Assembly (NCBI RefSeq): GCF_003460605.1
Contig: NZ_QTVN01000011.1
Coordinates: 1 to 64,000 of the forward strand
DNA: 64,000 nucleotides
Direction: 5' to 3'
From: Ruminococcus sp. AF31-8BH
GTDB taxonomy: Bacteria > Bacillota > Clostridia > Lachnospirales > Lachnospiraceae
This document shows positions 36,936 to 45,679 of the stretch, one piece after another. Under the pieces are notes generated by a model. That model was given only the letters and a program-made list of their open reading frames with translations. It ran no database searches and was not told the DNA's origin. The first letter of the stretch is position 1. Every line of letters begins with the position of its first letter. The position numbers and the translations under genes are program-made.

Positions 36936-39278
36936 TTACACAATTCGCTTAAATTTTTTCTCAATTTCCGTTTTGGTCATGGCAATGATCGTGGGGCGAC
37001 CGTGAGGACAATTGTAAGGATTGTCCAGAGTCAGAAGCTCGTCGATCAGCTTGTCTGCCTCAAGGGCGGACATCTGGTGATTTCCCTTAACGGCTGCTTT
37101 GCATGCCATAGTCGCAAGTCTTGTGGTAAAAAGGTTAAACGCATCCTTCGAGCCTTCCCCACCCAGATTATCCAGCATTTCCAGAAACAGTTCTTCTTCG
37201 TGAAAGCCGTAGAGATTGGATGGAACTGCACTGATACAGTATTCCCGTCCTCCAAATGGTTCAATCTCAAAACCGTATTGCCTGAAGTACTCTTCGTTTG
37301 CCTTCAGCCGCGCCTGTTCCTCCATATTCAAGGTTACTACAAGAGGCGGACTTAAGTACTGGGATTCTATAGTTTGTTCTTTGAAGCGTTTTACAAAACG
37401 CTCATAATTTACTTTCTCGTGGGCCGCATGCTGGTCAATGATGTAAAACTGATTTTCAAATTCCACCAGCCAGTAAGTGTCAAACAGCTGTCCAATCAGC
37501 TTGTGGCGGCTTCTGGACTCCGGGGCAAGAAGCTTCTCATGAAAAAGTTCCAGCTGCTGCGGTGACTCCTGGGAAACAGGCTCCGCACCGGATTCTGTAT
37601 CTGACACCTTGGAGGACGCCTCCGCAGATGACTCTGAATCTCGCAGAAGCAATACCGTGTCTGCTGCCTGGAAACCTATTCCCTGTTCTGCAATTTGCCC
37701 CGGATTCTGTGCCTGTACGTCCTCCGGTTGGAAGTCTGCAGAATTCCCAGCTTCCAGACCAGACATCCCGCTCTTGTCCATATTCTGTCCAACAGGTGTC
37801 ATGCCCTGACTTTCTAAATTTTTCCCGGTATACGCTTCACTTTGTGCTGTCTGTGCAGACTGCTCAGTTTCCAGATTTCCCAGCTGAGCTCCAGGTTTAT
37901 CCTGCATATCATTTGGCGCACCGCCAGCCTGACTGCTGCCATCATTTGTTTTCCCGACATCAGCTGCCATCTCATCCGCCTGTGCAGCTGCCTTCAGGGT
38001 TCCCGCAAAAAGAGCTTCCTCTTCTTTGCTAAACGGCTTGGCCTGATAAACTGCCTGCTCCCGAAGCATACTGCCAAACGGATACCCGGAACTGCTGCCG
38101 TATCCCCCGGACATTTTTCCCCCATTTTGCAGAAATGGTTTTCCAGCCTGTACCGGGTTGCCAGCCATATTTCCATAGCCAGGCTCCGGCCTGCGGCTTT
38201 TCTCAAAAGGCTCCGGAACAGCTCCGCGGCTTACTGCTGCAGCCTTTGGAACCCGCTCTTCTTTTCCTACAGGGACTACCGGAATCAGCTCCCTGTGAAG
38301 CAGGGCATTATGCACCGCCTCATAAATGGCATCATATACCTCGGTGCCTCTTGCAAAACGCACCTCCAGCTTCCTGGGATGCACGTTTACGTCCAGGTCA
38401 TTTCCCGTCATCTGAATATGCAGGGAAACAAAAGGAAATTTATGCTGCATCACAAAGCCCTTATACGCATCCTCGATGGCCTTTGTGATAATGTTATTTT
38501 TCACAAACCGGCCATTTACATAGTAATTTTCAAAGCTTCGATTGCCTCGTGACACCTCCGGCTTCCCGGCAAATCCCTCAATCTTCATGAAATCGTTCTC
38601 ATAGGAAACATCCAGGAGCGCCTTTGCCATGTCGCGCCCATATACGTTATAGATGACATCTTTCACATTATAATTCCCGGAAGTATGCAACTTCACCTGC
38701 TTGTTCTGAATATATTTAAAGGAAATTTCCGGGTGGGAAAGGGCAAGCTGCTCCATCATGGTTCCAATATAATTGGCCTCTGAAGTATCCGATTTCAGGA
38801 ATTTGCTTCTGGCCGGCGTATTGTAAAAAAGGTTTCGCACCAGGAAAGTGGTTCCATCCGGCGCACCCATTTCCTCCATGCTCTGCTCCACGCCGCCCTC
38901 GATCACATAGCGAACGCCGCTGATAGCAGAAGGCGTCTTGGTGATCAGCTCCACCTGGGAAACAGCGGCAATACTGGACAAAGCCTCACCACGAAATCCC
39001 AGTGAGGCTATGTTTTCCAGATCTTCTACTTTTTCAATTTTGCTGGTGGCATGGCTCAAAAATGCAGTTGGCACTTGGGAGGCTTCGATGCCGCCTCCGT
39101 TGTCCGTAATGCGGATCAGCTTTTTGCCGCCGTCTGCAATCTCTACCGTCACAGCTGTAGCACCAGCGTCAATGGAGTTTTCTACAAGCTCCTTCACAAC
39201 AGAGGAAGGACGTTCTACCACCTCGCCGGCCGCGATCTTATCAATGGTATGTTTGTCTAAAACTGCAATTTTTCTCAA
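36936..39278 (-). CDS. mutL: DNA mismatch repair protein MutL
   Basis: A 780-aa mismatch-repair factor. The N-terminal GHKL ATPase (about 1-330) shows VKELVENSIDAGAT, DNGGGI and GFRGEALSSIA. A long low-complexity Gly/Ser/Gln/Ala linker covers about 340-580. The C-terminal domain has the endonuclease motif DQHAAHEKVNYE and CPHGRPT, so this is a nicking MutL. QQLELF before the C-terminal domain resembles a sliding-clamp-binding motif. Its start lies 19 bases after mutS. Confidence 0.95.
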   Translation of the reverse strand: MRKIAVLDKHTIDKIAAGEVVERPSSVVKELVENSIDAGATAVTVEIADGGKKLIRITDNGGGIEASQVPTAFLSHATSKIEKVEDLENIASLGFRGEALSSIAAVSQVELITKTPSAISGVRYVIEGGVEQSMEEMGAPDGTTFLVRNLFYNTPARSKFLKSDTSEANYIGTMMEQLALSHPEISFKYIQNKQVKLHTSGNYNVKDVIYNVYGRDMAKALLDVSYENDFMKIEGFAGKPEVSRGNRSFENYYVNGRFVKNNIITKAIEDAYKGFVMQHKFPFVSLHIQMTGNDLDVNVHPRKLEVRFARGTEVYDAIYEAVHNALLHRELIPVVPVGKEERVPKAAAVSRGAVPEPFEKSRRPEPGYGNMAGNPVQAGKPFLQNGGKMSGGYGSSSGYPFGSMLREQAVYQAKPFSKEEEALFAGTLKAAAQADEMAADVGKTNDGSSQAGGAPNDMQDKPGAQLGNLETEQSAQTAQSEAYTGKNLESQGMTPVGQNMDKSGMSGLEAGNSADFQPEDVQAQNPGQIAEQGIGFQAADTVLLLRDSESSAEASSKVSDTESGAEPVSQESPQQLELFHEKLLAPESRSRHKLIGQLFDTYWLVEFENQFYIIDQHAAHEKVNYERFVKRFKEQTIESQYLSPPLVVTLNMEEQARLKANEEYFRQYGFEIEPFGGREYCISAVPSNLYGFHEEELFLEMLDNLGGEGSKDAFNLFTTRLATMACKAAVKGNHQMSALEADKLIDELLTLDNPYNCPHGRPTIIAMTKTEIEKKFKRIV

Positions 39279-39296
39279 ATTATTTCTCCCGATGAT

Positions 39297-42032
39297 TTAC
39301 CATCTGTTTTTAATCTTGTTCTGAAGATTATAAAGGGTATTCAGCGCCTCCATGGGCGTCAGGTTTCCAATATCAATCCCCTTCAGTTCCTCAATGATAT
39401 CATTATCCTGCACAGTGTCAAACAAAGACATCTGCGCCATGTCCATTTCTACTTTCGGTTTCTTCTTTGGAGAGGTGAGATCCTTCACGGCAGCTGTAAT
39501 GTCCGCATCACTTAATTCCTCCACCAGCTCCTTAGCACGATTGATTACCGTATCCGGCACCCCTGCCAGCTTGGCAACCTGGATTCCGTAGCTCTTATCT
39601 GCACCGCCCTGCACGATTTTACGAAGGAACACAATGTCATCCCCCTTTTCCTTAACCGCTATACAGTAATTGGTAACTCCGGAAAGCTTACCCTCCAGCT
39701 CTGTCAGTTCATGATAATGAGTCGCAAACAGTGTTTTTGCTCCGCAAAGCTTTGTATTACTGATATGCTCGATCACAGCCCAGGCAATGGCAAGTCCGTC
39801 AAAGGTGCTGGTTCCACGGCCGATCTCATCCAGGATCAGAAGGCTTTTTGAGGTGGCATTGCGAAGAATATTGGCAACCTCTGTCATTTCCACCATAAAG
39901 GTACTCTGCCCGCTTGCAAGGTCATCAGACGCACCTACACGGGTAAAGATCCTGTCTACAATTCCGATGGTGGCTTTATCTGCCGGGACAAAGCTTCCGA
40001 CCTGTGCCATTAGCACGATTAAAGCTGTCTGGCGCATGTATGTGGATTTACCAGCCATATTCGGTCCGGTGATAATGGAAATACGTTTTTTGCTGCTATC
40101 CAGATATGTATCATTGGCAATAAACATATCGTTGTCGATCATCTGCTCCACAACCGGATGACGGCCGCCTTTAATGTCGATTACGCCGCCTCCATTTACT
40201 TTTGGGCGAACATAGTGGTTTCTCTCTGCAACAAGTGCAAGAGATGCAAATACATCCAGCCCTGCAATGGCTTTGGCTGTACGCTGGATTCTCACAACCT
40301 CCATGCCTACCTTGTCACGCACATCGGAAAACAGCTGGTATTCCAATGCATAAAGCTTATCTTCTGCACCAAGGATCATATCCTCAAGGTTTTTCAGTTC
40401 CTCTGTAATATAACGCTCCGCATTCGCAAGCGTTTGCTTGCGGATGTAATTCTCTGGCACCAGCTCCCTGAATGTGTTTGTAACCTCAAGAGCATAGCCA
40501 AACACACGGTTATATTTGATTTTCAGAGATTTGATCCCGGTACGTTCACGCTCCCTGGCTTCTAACTCTGTCAGCCATTTTTTACCATCTGTGCGGGCAC
40601 TACGGAATTTGTCCACATCTTCATTAAAGCCTTCCCGGATAATGCCTCCGTCCTTTTGGGCAAGAGGCGGCTCATCCACAATAGCACTTTTTATCAGACC
40701 GGTAATATCCTCAAGGCTATCCATATCCTCATAAATTTCTTTCAAAATCGGAGCCTGAAAATCCTTCAGGATCTGTTTGATATATGGAATCATTTCCAAA
40801 GAAGAAGCAAAGGCTACCAGATCTCTTGGATTTGCCGATTTAAAGCTGATGCGGCTGACAAGACGCTCCAGGTCATAAATGGGATTCAGATATTCACGAA
40901 GCTCATCACGAAGCATTGGATTTTCATTCAATTCCTCCAGTGCAGTCAGTCTACGGTTAATTTCTGCGGAATCGATCAGCGGCTGTTCCACAAAGGAGCG
41001 GAGCGTGCGGGCACCCATTGCCGTCTTTGTTTTATCCAGAACCCAAAGAAGAGAACCCCGTTTTTGTTTCTCCCTAAGAGTCTCTACCAGCTCCAGGTTC
41101 CGTCTGCTTGAGCTGTCAATCAGCATGTAGCGCTCGGCAGTATACGGGCGAATGGTAGTCATCTGGGAAAGTGCTGTCTTCTGCGTCTCCTTCAGATAAA
41201 GAAACAGCGCACCGGCAGCAATAATACCGCTGTCGTAATCACTGATTCCAAGTCCCTCCAGATTACTTACATGAAAATGCTCTTTTAACTCTTTCCTGCA
41301 GGTATCATCGTCAAAATACCATGCATCCAGAGAGAAAATACAGATTCCAAGACGATTTCTAAGATCATCTGTGTCCACACCGCTCATGAAAAAGGAATCA
41401 TTACAGATAATCTCTGCAGGGCTGAATTTGTTGATCTCGTCAATCAGCTTCTGACTTCCCGGTACTTCTGTAAGAAAGCAGTCGCCTGTAGTAATATCCG
41501 CTATAGCACAGCCAAAACGGTCTGCTATAGAAACAATGGACATCAGATAATTGTTCCTGGATTCGTCCAGTGAGGTGGCATCTAAGGTTGTACCAGGCGT
41601 AACCACCCGAATAACCTCTCGTTTCACAAGTCCCTTTGCCTTCTTCGGATCCTCTACCTGCTCACAAATGGCAACCTTGTAGCCTTTCTCGATCAGTCGG
41701 TTAATATAGGTATCTGCCGCATGGAACGGAATCCCACACATAGGAGCACGTTCTTCAAGGCCGCAGTCTTTTCCCGTAAGTGTTAGTTCCAGTTCTTTAG
41801 ATACCAGAAGGGCATCATCAAAAAACATTTCATAGAAATCTCCAAGACGATAAAAAAGAATACAATCCTTGTATTCTTCCTTGGTTTTCAGGTATTCGCA
41901 CATCATGGGCGACATGTTCATACTTTTGCCAGAACCCCTTGATTTATCTGCATTTGCGCCGCTTTTGGAAGTGTTACTGCACGGTTTCTGCACGGTTTTT
42001 TTAATTTTCTCGTTATCAGTAGTATTATTCAT
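39297..42032 (-). CDS. mutS: DNA mismatch recognition protein MutS
   Basis: A 911-aa MutS. Mismatch-recognition motif GDFYEMF, the ATPase P-loop GPNMAGKSTYMRQ, DEIGRGTSTFDG and FATHYHEL are present. QMSLF at about 867-871 fits the sliding-clamp motif. The start at 42032 is chosen because AAAGGA stands 5 bases upstream. This gives about 36 extra residues (NNTTDNEKIKKTVQKPCSN and so on) before the usual start at about MNMSPMMCEYLKTKEE, which lacks a good ribosome site. The initiation region lies at the island boundary and overlaps the integrase gene by 8 bases. Confidence 0.95.
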   Translation of the reverse strand: MNNTTDNEKIKKTVQKPCSNTSKSGANADKSRGSGKSMNMSPMMCEYLKTKEEYKDCILFYRLGDFYEMFFDDALLVSKELELTLTGKDCGLEERAPMCGIPFHAADTYINRLIEKGYKVAICEQVEDPKKAKGLVKREVIRVVTPGTTLDATSLDESRNNYLMSIVSIADRFGCAIADITTGDCFLTEVPGSQKLIDEINKFSPAEIICNDSFFMSGVDTDDLRNRLGICIFSLDAWYFDDDTCRKELKEHFHVSNLEGLGISDYDSGIIAAGALFLYLKETQKTALSQMTTIRPYTAERYMLIDSSSRRNLELVETLREKQKRGSLLWVLDKTKTAMGARTLRSFVEQPLIDSAEINRRLTALEELNENPMLRDELREYLNPIYDLERLVSRISFKSANPRDLVAFASSLEMIPYIKQILKDFQAPILKEIYEDMDSLEDITGLIKSAIVDEPPLAQKDGGIIREGFNEDVDKFRSARTDGKKWLTELEARERERTGIKSLKIKYNRVFGYALEVTNTFRELVPENYIRKQTLANAERYITEELKNLEDMILGAEDKLYALEYQLFSDVRDKVGMEVVRIQRTAKAIAGLDVFASLALVAERNHYVRPKVNGGGVIDIKGGRHPVVEQMIDNDMFIANDTYLDSSKKRISIITGPNMAGKSTYMRQTALIVLMAQVGSFVPADKATIGIVDRIFTRVGASDDLASGQSTFMVEMTEVANILRNATSKSLLILDEIGRGTSTFDGLAIAWAVIEHISNTKLCGAKTLFATHYHELTELEGKLSGVTNYCIAVKEKGDDIVFLRKIVQGGADKSYGIQVAKLAGVPDTVINRAKELVEELSDADITAAVKDLTSPKKKPKVEMDMAQMSLFDTVQDNDIIEELKGIDIGNLTPMEALNTLYNLQNKIKNRW
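41977..41998. repeat. tandem 11-bp direct repeat at the island/mutS boundary
   Basis: CTGCACGGTTT occurs twice in perfect tandem, 27-48 bases past the integrase stop codon and inside the atypical 5' extension of mutS. It may be an integrase-binding or attachment site core. No matching copy was found elsewhere in the window by eye. Confidence 0.6.
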
Positions 42033-43332
42033 ATTTATCCTTTGTTGTATTCTCTTCAATTTGGGGAATATTTTCTTCTTCGTATGTTTCTATAAATTTA
42101 TTGAACTCATCCGAAACATATTCCTTCTCCAAATGCGTATAATAGTTTGTCATATTTACGCTTGAATGTCCAGCAATTTTGCTTACAGTAAATGGCGACA
42201 TATTTGACTGGTTCATTCTCGTAACAAACGTATGCCTAAATTTATGTGGATATACACTATAAAGATGTGGTTCCCTGTTTTCTATCTGTGCACGTTTTAT
42301 CTCTTTTTTATCAATGATGTTTAATATACGTGAACATTCCTGAGAACCATACTGGGGAAGGAAGAGATTACCGGGCTTTGTTGTAAAAACAAGATCTGGG
42401 TATTCGTCTTTTAAAACGTTATTTGCGCCCCATTTCGAACCATATTTTTCCTTGTCCATATCCTGCTTTACCTTCCAAGTCAGAAAGGCATTTTCAACTT
42501 TTTTTGACATTGGAATCCAACGGTAACTTGCCTTCTTTTTAGGTGTTGTTATTTGTTTTGTATTGTATGGGTTTTCAACACGATTTTTTTTGTTATCATA
42601 AAAAATAGTTGTTTTATTAAGGGTTTTATAAACACGAATTCTGTGTGAATGAAAATCAATATCCTCCCATTGAAGAGCTGCAAGTTCTCCAATTCGCATA
42701 CCTGTATTCAGGATAATATAGAACACTTCATAATATCTTGTATTTTTTGCAGCATTCAAAAAGGTTTCAATTTCTTCCTTGGTCAGAACTTTTTCTTCAT
42801 CTTCCTGTAATGGATCGACTACAGCTTCTTCCGATTTCGCAATTAAAATCCCTTTACATGGATTCATGGGAATCATTCTGCTATCTACTGCACTGTTTAA
42901 TAATAGATTTACAATCGTCAGCGAATGCTCCACTGACGTTTCTGCATAGCCATCTGCCTGTAATCTTTCCACCATATTACGAATATGGGCAGGGGTGAGA
43001 CTTTCCAGTCTCACCGAGCCAATATAATCTGTAATTCGTTCAAATCCATCAACATAACCATTAATAGTCGTGTTTTTTAGGCGTCCTATATTATATAGCT
43101 TCATCCACTCATCAAACCACTCAGCAGTAGTATACTTTCATGCTTCTGCATTAAGCCCCATAATATATCTTGCTTTTTCATGATCACGCTTCTTTTTGAG
43201 TTTGGCTAAATTGCTGTCATATAAGTAGATTGGTTTCGGGGAACCTTTCGTATATATTCTGGCCACATATAGCCCATCTGATCTTTGGTAAAGCCCACGT
43301 CCAAGTTCTTTACCTTTTAAAGATTTACCCAT
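42025..43332 (-). pseudogene. int: tyrosine integrase with an in-frame opal stop
   Basis: The frame reads MGKSLKGKELGRGLYQRSDG to AEA, then TGA at 43138-43140, then continues in the same register (KYTTAEWFDEWMKLYN) for 370 residues. The N-terminal part is the arm-type DNA-binding domain of Tn916-like integrases. The second part holds the SAM-like core-binding domain and catalytic motifs: R in NTGMRIGELAAL, HKFRHTF and the AGHSSVNMTNYYTHL box with the Tyr. A separate start at 43104 would give a 359-aa protein without the arm domain. Whether the stop inactivates the integrase or is read through cannot be told. Confidence 0.85.
42033..42043 (-). promoter_or_regulatory. mutS ribosome binding site inside the integrase gene
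   Basis: AAAGGA at 42038-42043 with a 5-base spacer to the mutS ATG at 42032. The site lies within the last codons of the integrase, so mutS translation is physically coupled to the island. Confidence 0.75.
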
Positions 43333-43399
43333 ATGGCATTCATCCTTTCCAGACCAGATCTCAAGTACATCAGAATATTATCACGTTCTCACAAAATAT

Positions 43400-43597
43400 T
43401 CAAGAGTACTGTTTGTCCAGCCATTTTTCAAATTTTTTCTTATGAACAAGCGTTCTTCTCCCGATCCGGACCGTAAACTCATTTTCCGCCATTATAGTTC
43501 GCACAGTTCTTTCTGATAAACCAGTTAATTCGCATGTTTCCTTTACTGAAAGAAGAAGTTTCTCTGGTTCTTCCTGTTTATTTCCTTTTCTTGTCAT
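43400..43597 (-). CDS. xis: excisionase-like helix-turn-helix protein
   Basis: A 65-aa protein with the MerR/excisionase-type helix-turn-helix LLSVKETCELTGLSERTVRT and the wing RIGRRTLVHKKKFEKWLD. It lies just before the integrase, the standard place for an excisionase or directionality factor. ATG 43597 with GAGGGAT upstream is preferred over 43609, which overlaps the preceding gene. Confidence 0.8.
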   Translation of the reverse strand: MTRKGNKQEEPEKLLLSVKETCELTGLSERTVRTIMAENEFTVRIGRRTLVHKKKFEKWLDKQYS

Positions 43598-43598
43598 A

Positions 43599-45338
43599 TT
43601 ATCCCTCATCTTTCGTAATTAAGTTATCAACCAACAACGTACTTTTATTTTCTCTTTGCTCCAGTAGTTTTTCTATTGCCTCCTGTCTTGTTATTCGTTC
43701 CCTGTTGGCTTTTAATGCAACATATTCCTGTGCCACTCCATATGCTTTACAACAGGCGTTATAGCTTTTATATGTTTTCCCACGAAATTCAAATTGTTTT
43801 TTCCGTTTCTTTTCGTAACAATAAGCAGCCGCCTCTTCAAACAGACAATTTGTTTCCCGCATGTGTCTAAGAACCAGTTTTTTAGTGATCCCAAGGGCTT
43901 TGTAACATTTTTCTTTTGACTCATATTCCTGTCCCATAACAACAACTCTCTGTGGTTCCGGCATTTTCCCTTTCACTTTAAGTGCTGCTTTTCTCTGGGC
44001 TTTTAACTGTTTCTTTTCATTTTTGCGAATGTAATACTTGACTGCTTCAGAAGCTGTAATATTTTCACGCAGCATCTTATTACACACCCAGCGATAAAGA
44101 ATTCCCTGTTCCTTACAACATTTCTGAAGATCTGTATACACCATTTCCCCAATTTGTATCATTTCTTTATCCACAGCTGCTTGTCTGCTTGCATAAAAAT
44201 CTGCTGCCTCCTGCACGGAACAATCATGACGGTATATATACCCATAAATATCTGTTTGGCGTATCTTAAGAACCCGGCAAAAATCGTGAAGATTATCATA
44301 TTTTGTTCCATCTTCCAGATAAATCGGCTCTTCTGACATCTTCTGCCATTTTTCTTTCTCTGTCTTGTAATAAAACAAAGTTTCATCCACTCCAGCATTT
44401 TTATATATAATCCTGTCACACACCCATCTGTAAGAAATTCCAAGTTTCCTGCAACATTCTCGGACATCTACATATTTAACGCCTTCAAATGTAATAGGCC
44501 CAGTTCCAATTTTGTTCTTAACAGCAATATAATACCTGATTGCTTCTTCCTTGGAACACTGATTGTCTTTTATATAATTGTAAACATCAGCTCTTTTAAT
44601 TCCATATTGCCTACATGTTGCTGATACCGATTCAATAGAATAATTGTCATCAAAATTCTTTTTTCTCCTTACAGGGTGATCTAAGAGAAAGAAATCCAGT
44701 GCATCTTGTAACGAGCTATTCAGCGAAATGCTTTTTTGTCTGACCTTGTTTGGCTCCAGATTAAATTCACGACAGCACTCTGTAAACATTGAATATTCCT
44801 TTTCTCTATAAAAAAACGGGGACGGATTACTATATTTTCTTTCTTCCGCTTTTTTTATGCAATGGGTCAATGCAACAGCTCCGGTTTTTCCAGTTTCTGC
44901 CATGCATTTTCGTACTGTTGATTCTGGTATTCCCATTTCCCTGCAGCATTTTGCTAAAGAAGGATATGTTTTTCCCTTGTAAACGAATTTTATCTGTTTC
45001 GTATACTTAATTGCTTTTTCTAATGCTTCCTGAATGGTATCACCATAATCATATTGGTAATGTCGCACGGTAAATTTATTTACACCATAAAATTCACAGC
45101 AGTTGTCGAGATTCAACCAATTCCGATTGCGAAAAACAAATTGATTCTGCTCACGTATTTCCATGAAATGATCAAGTGCCTCCGTGAAAGAACAATTATT
45201 CGTATGTCTATACCCTAAAACAGAACCATACTCAAATCCAAGTTTCTCACAACAATTTTTTTTGCTTAGGTATAAAATACCTTCATATTCAAAATAGAAT
45301 CTTTCAAAATATTTGGTTCTCCGCCTTGGTTTATGCAT
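43599..45338 (-). CDS. ten-module tandem helix-turn-helix repeat protein
   Basis: A 579-aa protein made almost entirely of ten degenerate repeats of about 50-58 residues. Each has the pattern F-x-[YF]-x-G-x-x-Y-x-S, then [CT]C-x-x-x-G-[IV]-x-x-x-x-V, then S-x-x-EA-[IL]-x-x-[YF]. Examples of the core are CCREMGIPESTV, CCRKLGISYRWV, CCKEQGILYRWV and CYKALGITKKLV. The core looks like a helix-turn-helix related to the NUMOD1-type modules attached to phage homing nucleases, but no nuclease motif is visible. The module linkers are basic. It is encoded 5' of xis and int in the same direction. It may bind DNA or RNA in a modular way; function unknown. Confidence 0.75.
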   Translation of the reverse strand: MHKPRRRTKYFERFYFEYEGILYLSKKNCCEKLGFEYGSVLGYRHTNNCSFTEALDHFMEIREQNQFVFRNRNWLNLDNCCEFYGVNKFTVRHYQYDYGDTIQEALEKAIKYTKQIKFVYKGKTYPSLAKCCREMGIPESTVRKCMAETGKTGAVALTHCIKKAEERKYSNPSPFFYREKEYSMFTECCREFNLEPNKVRQKSISLNSSLQDALDFFLLDHPVRRKKNFDDNYSIESVSATCRQYGIKRADVYNYIKDNQCSKEEAIRYYIAVKNKIGTGPITFEGVKYVDVRECCRKLGISYRWVCDRIIYKNAGVDETLFYYKTEKEKWQKMSEEPIYLEDGTKYDNLHDFCRVLKIRQTDIYGYIYRHDCSVQEAADFYASRQAAVDKEMIQIGEMVYTDLQKCCKEQGILYRWVCNKMLRENITASEAVKYYIRKNEKKQLKAQRKAALKVKGKMPEPQRVVVMGQEYESKEKCYKALGITKKLVLRHMRETNCLFEEAAAYCYEKKRKKQFEFRGKTYKSYNACCKAYGVAQEYVALKANRERITRQEAIEKLLEQRENKSTLLVDNLITKDEG

Positions 45339-45353
45339 AATATCGTCTTCCTT

Positions 45354-45380
45354 TCAACATATGGAGTTGACACAGCACAT
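45354..45380 (-). CDS. possible 8-aa Cys-rich leader peptide
   Basis: An ATG at 45380 with a strong AAAGGGGG Shine-Dalgarno opens the frame MCCVNSIC and stops at 45354-45356. The stop overlaps the region of the AAAGGAAG site of the ten-module gene. It could be a regulatory upstream frame, or chance. Confidence 0.3.
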   Translation of the reverse strand: MCCVNSIC

Positions 45381-45679
45381 ACTTTCCCCCTTTCGTATTG
45401 GAGATTGGCATTTGGAAACAATAAAAGCGCCTAAAATCAATAATCTTCTTGATTTTGGGCGCTCTATTCACGCATATAATTTTTTTAATCTCAAACAAAA
45501 TCGAGATAAGAATTTACGCAGTATCTGCTGCCAAATGCCATTTTTATTATATCATTCTGTAGTTTTGTGTCAATTTCACCGTAGTTCCATATACGTAGTA
45601 TTTTAATTTCATCACCATGATAATTTACAAAATTATTTTCTAAGACTCGTATGAGCCAACAATATAGGAATAATACCAT
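45381..45679. other. intergenic region between the PcfJ-like and HTH-repeat genes
   Basis: Apart from the terminator at 45420-45462, this AT-rich stretch holds no recognisable gene. The 200 bases nearest the PcfJ-like gene show no clear promoter or structure. Confidence 0.5.
45420..45462 (-). terminator. terminator after the PcfJ-like gene
   Basis: On the minus strand GCGCCCAAAATCAA (45449-45462) pairs with TTGATTTTAGGCGC (45427-45440) and is followed by TTTTATTG. It separates the long accessory operon from the HTH-repeat/xis/int genes. Confidence 0.8.
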
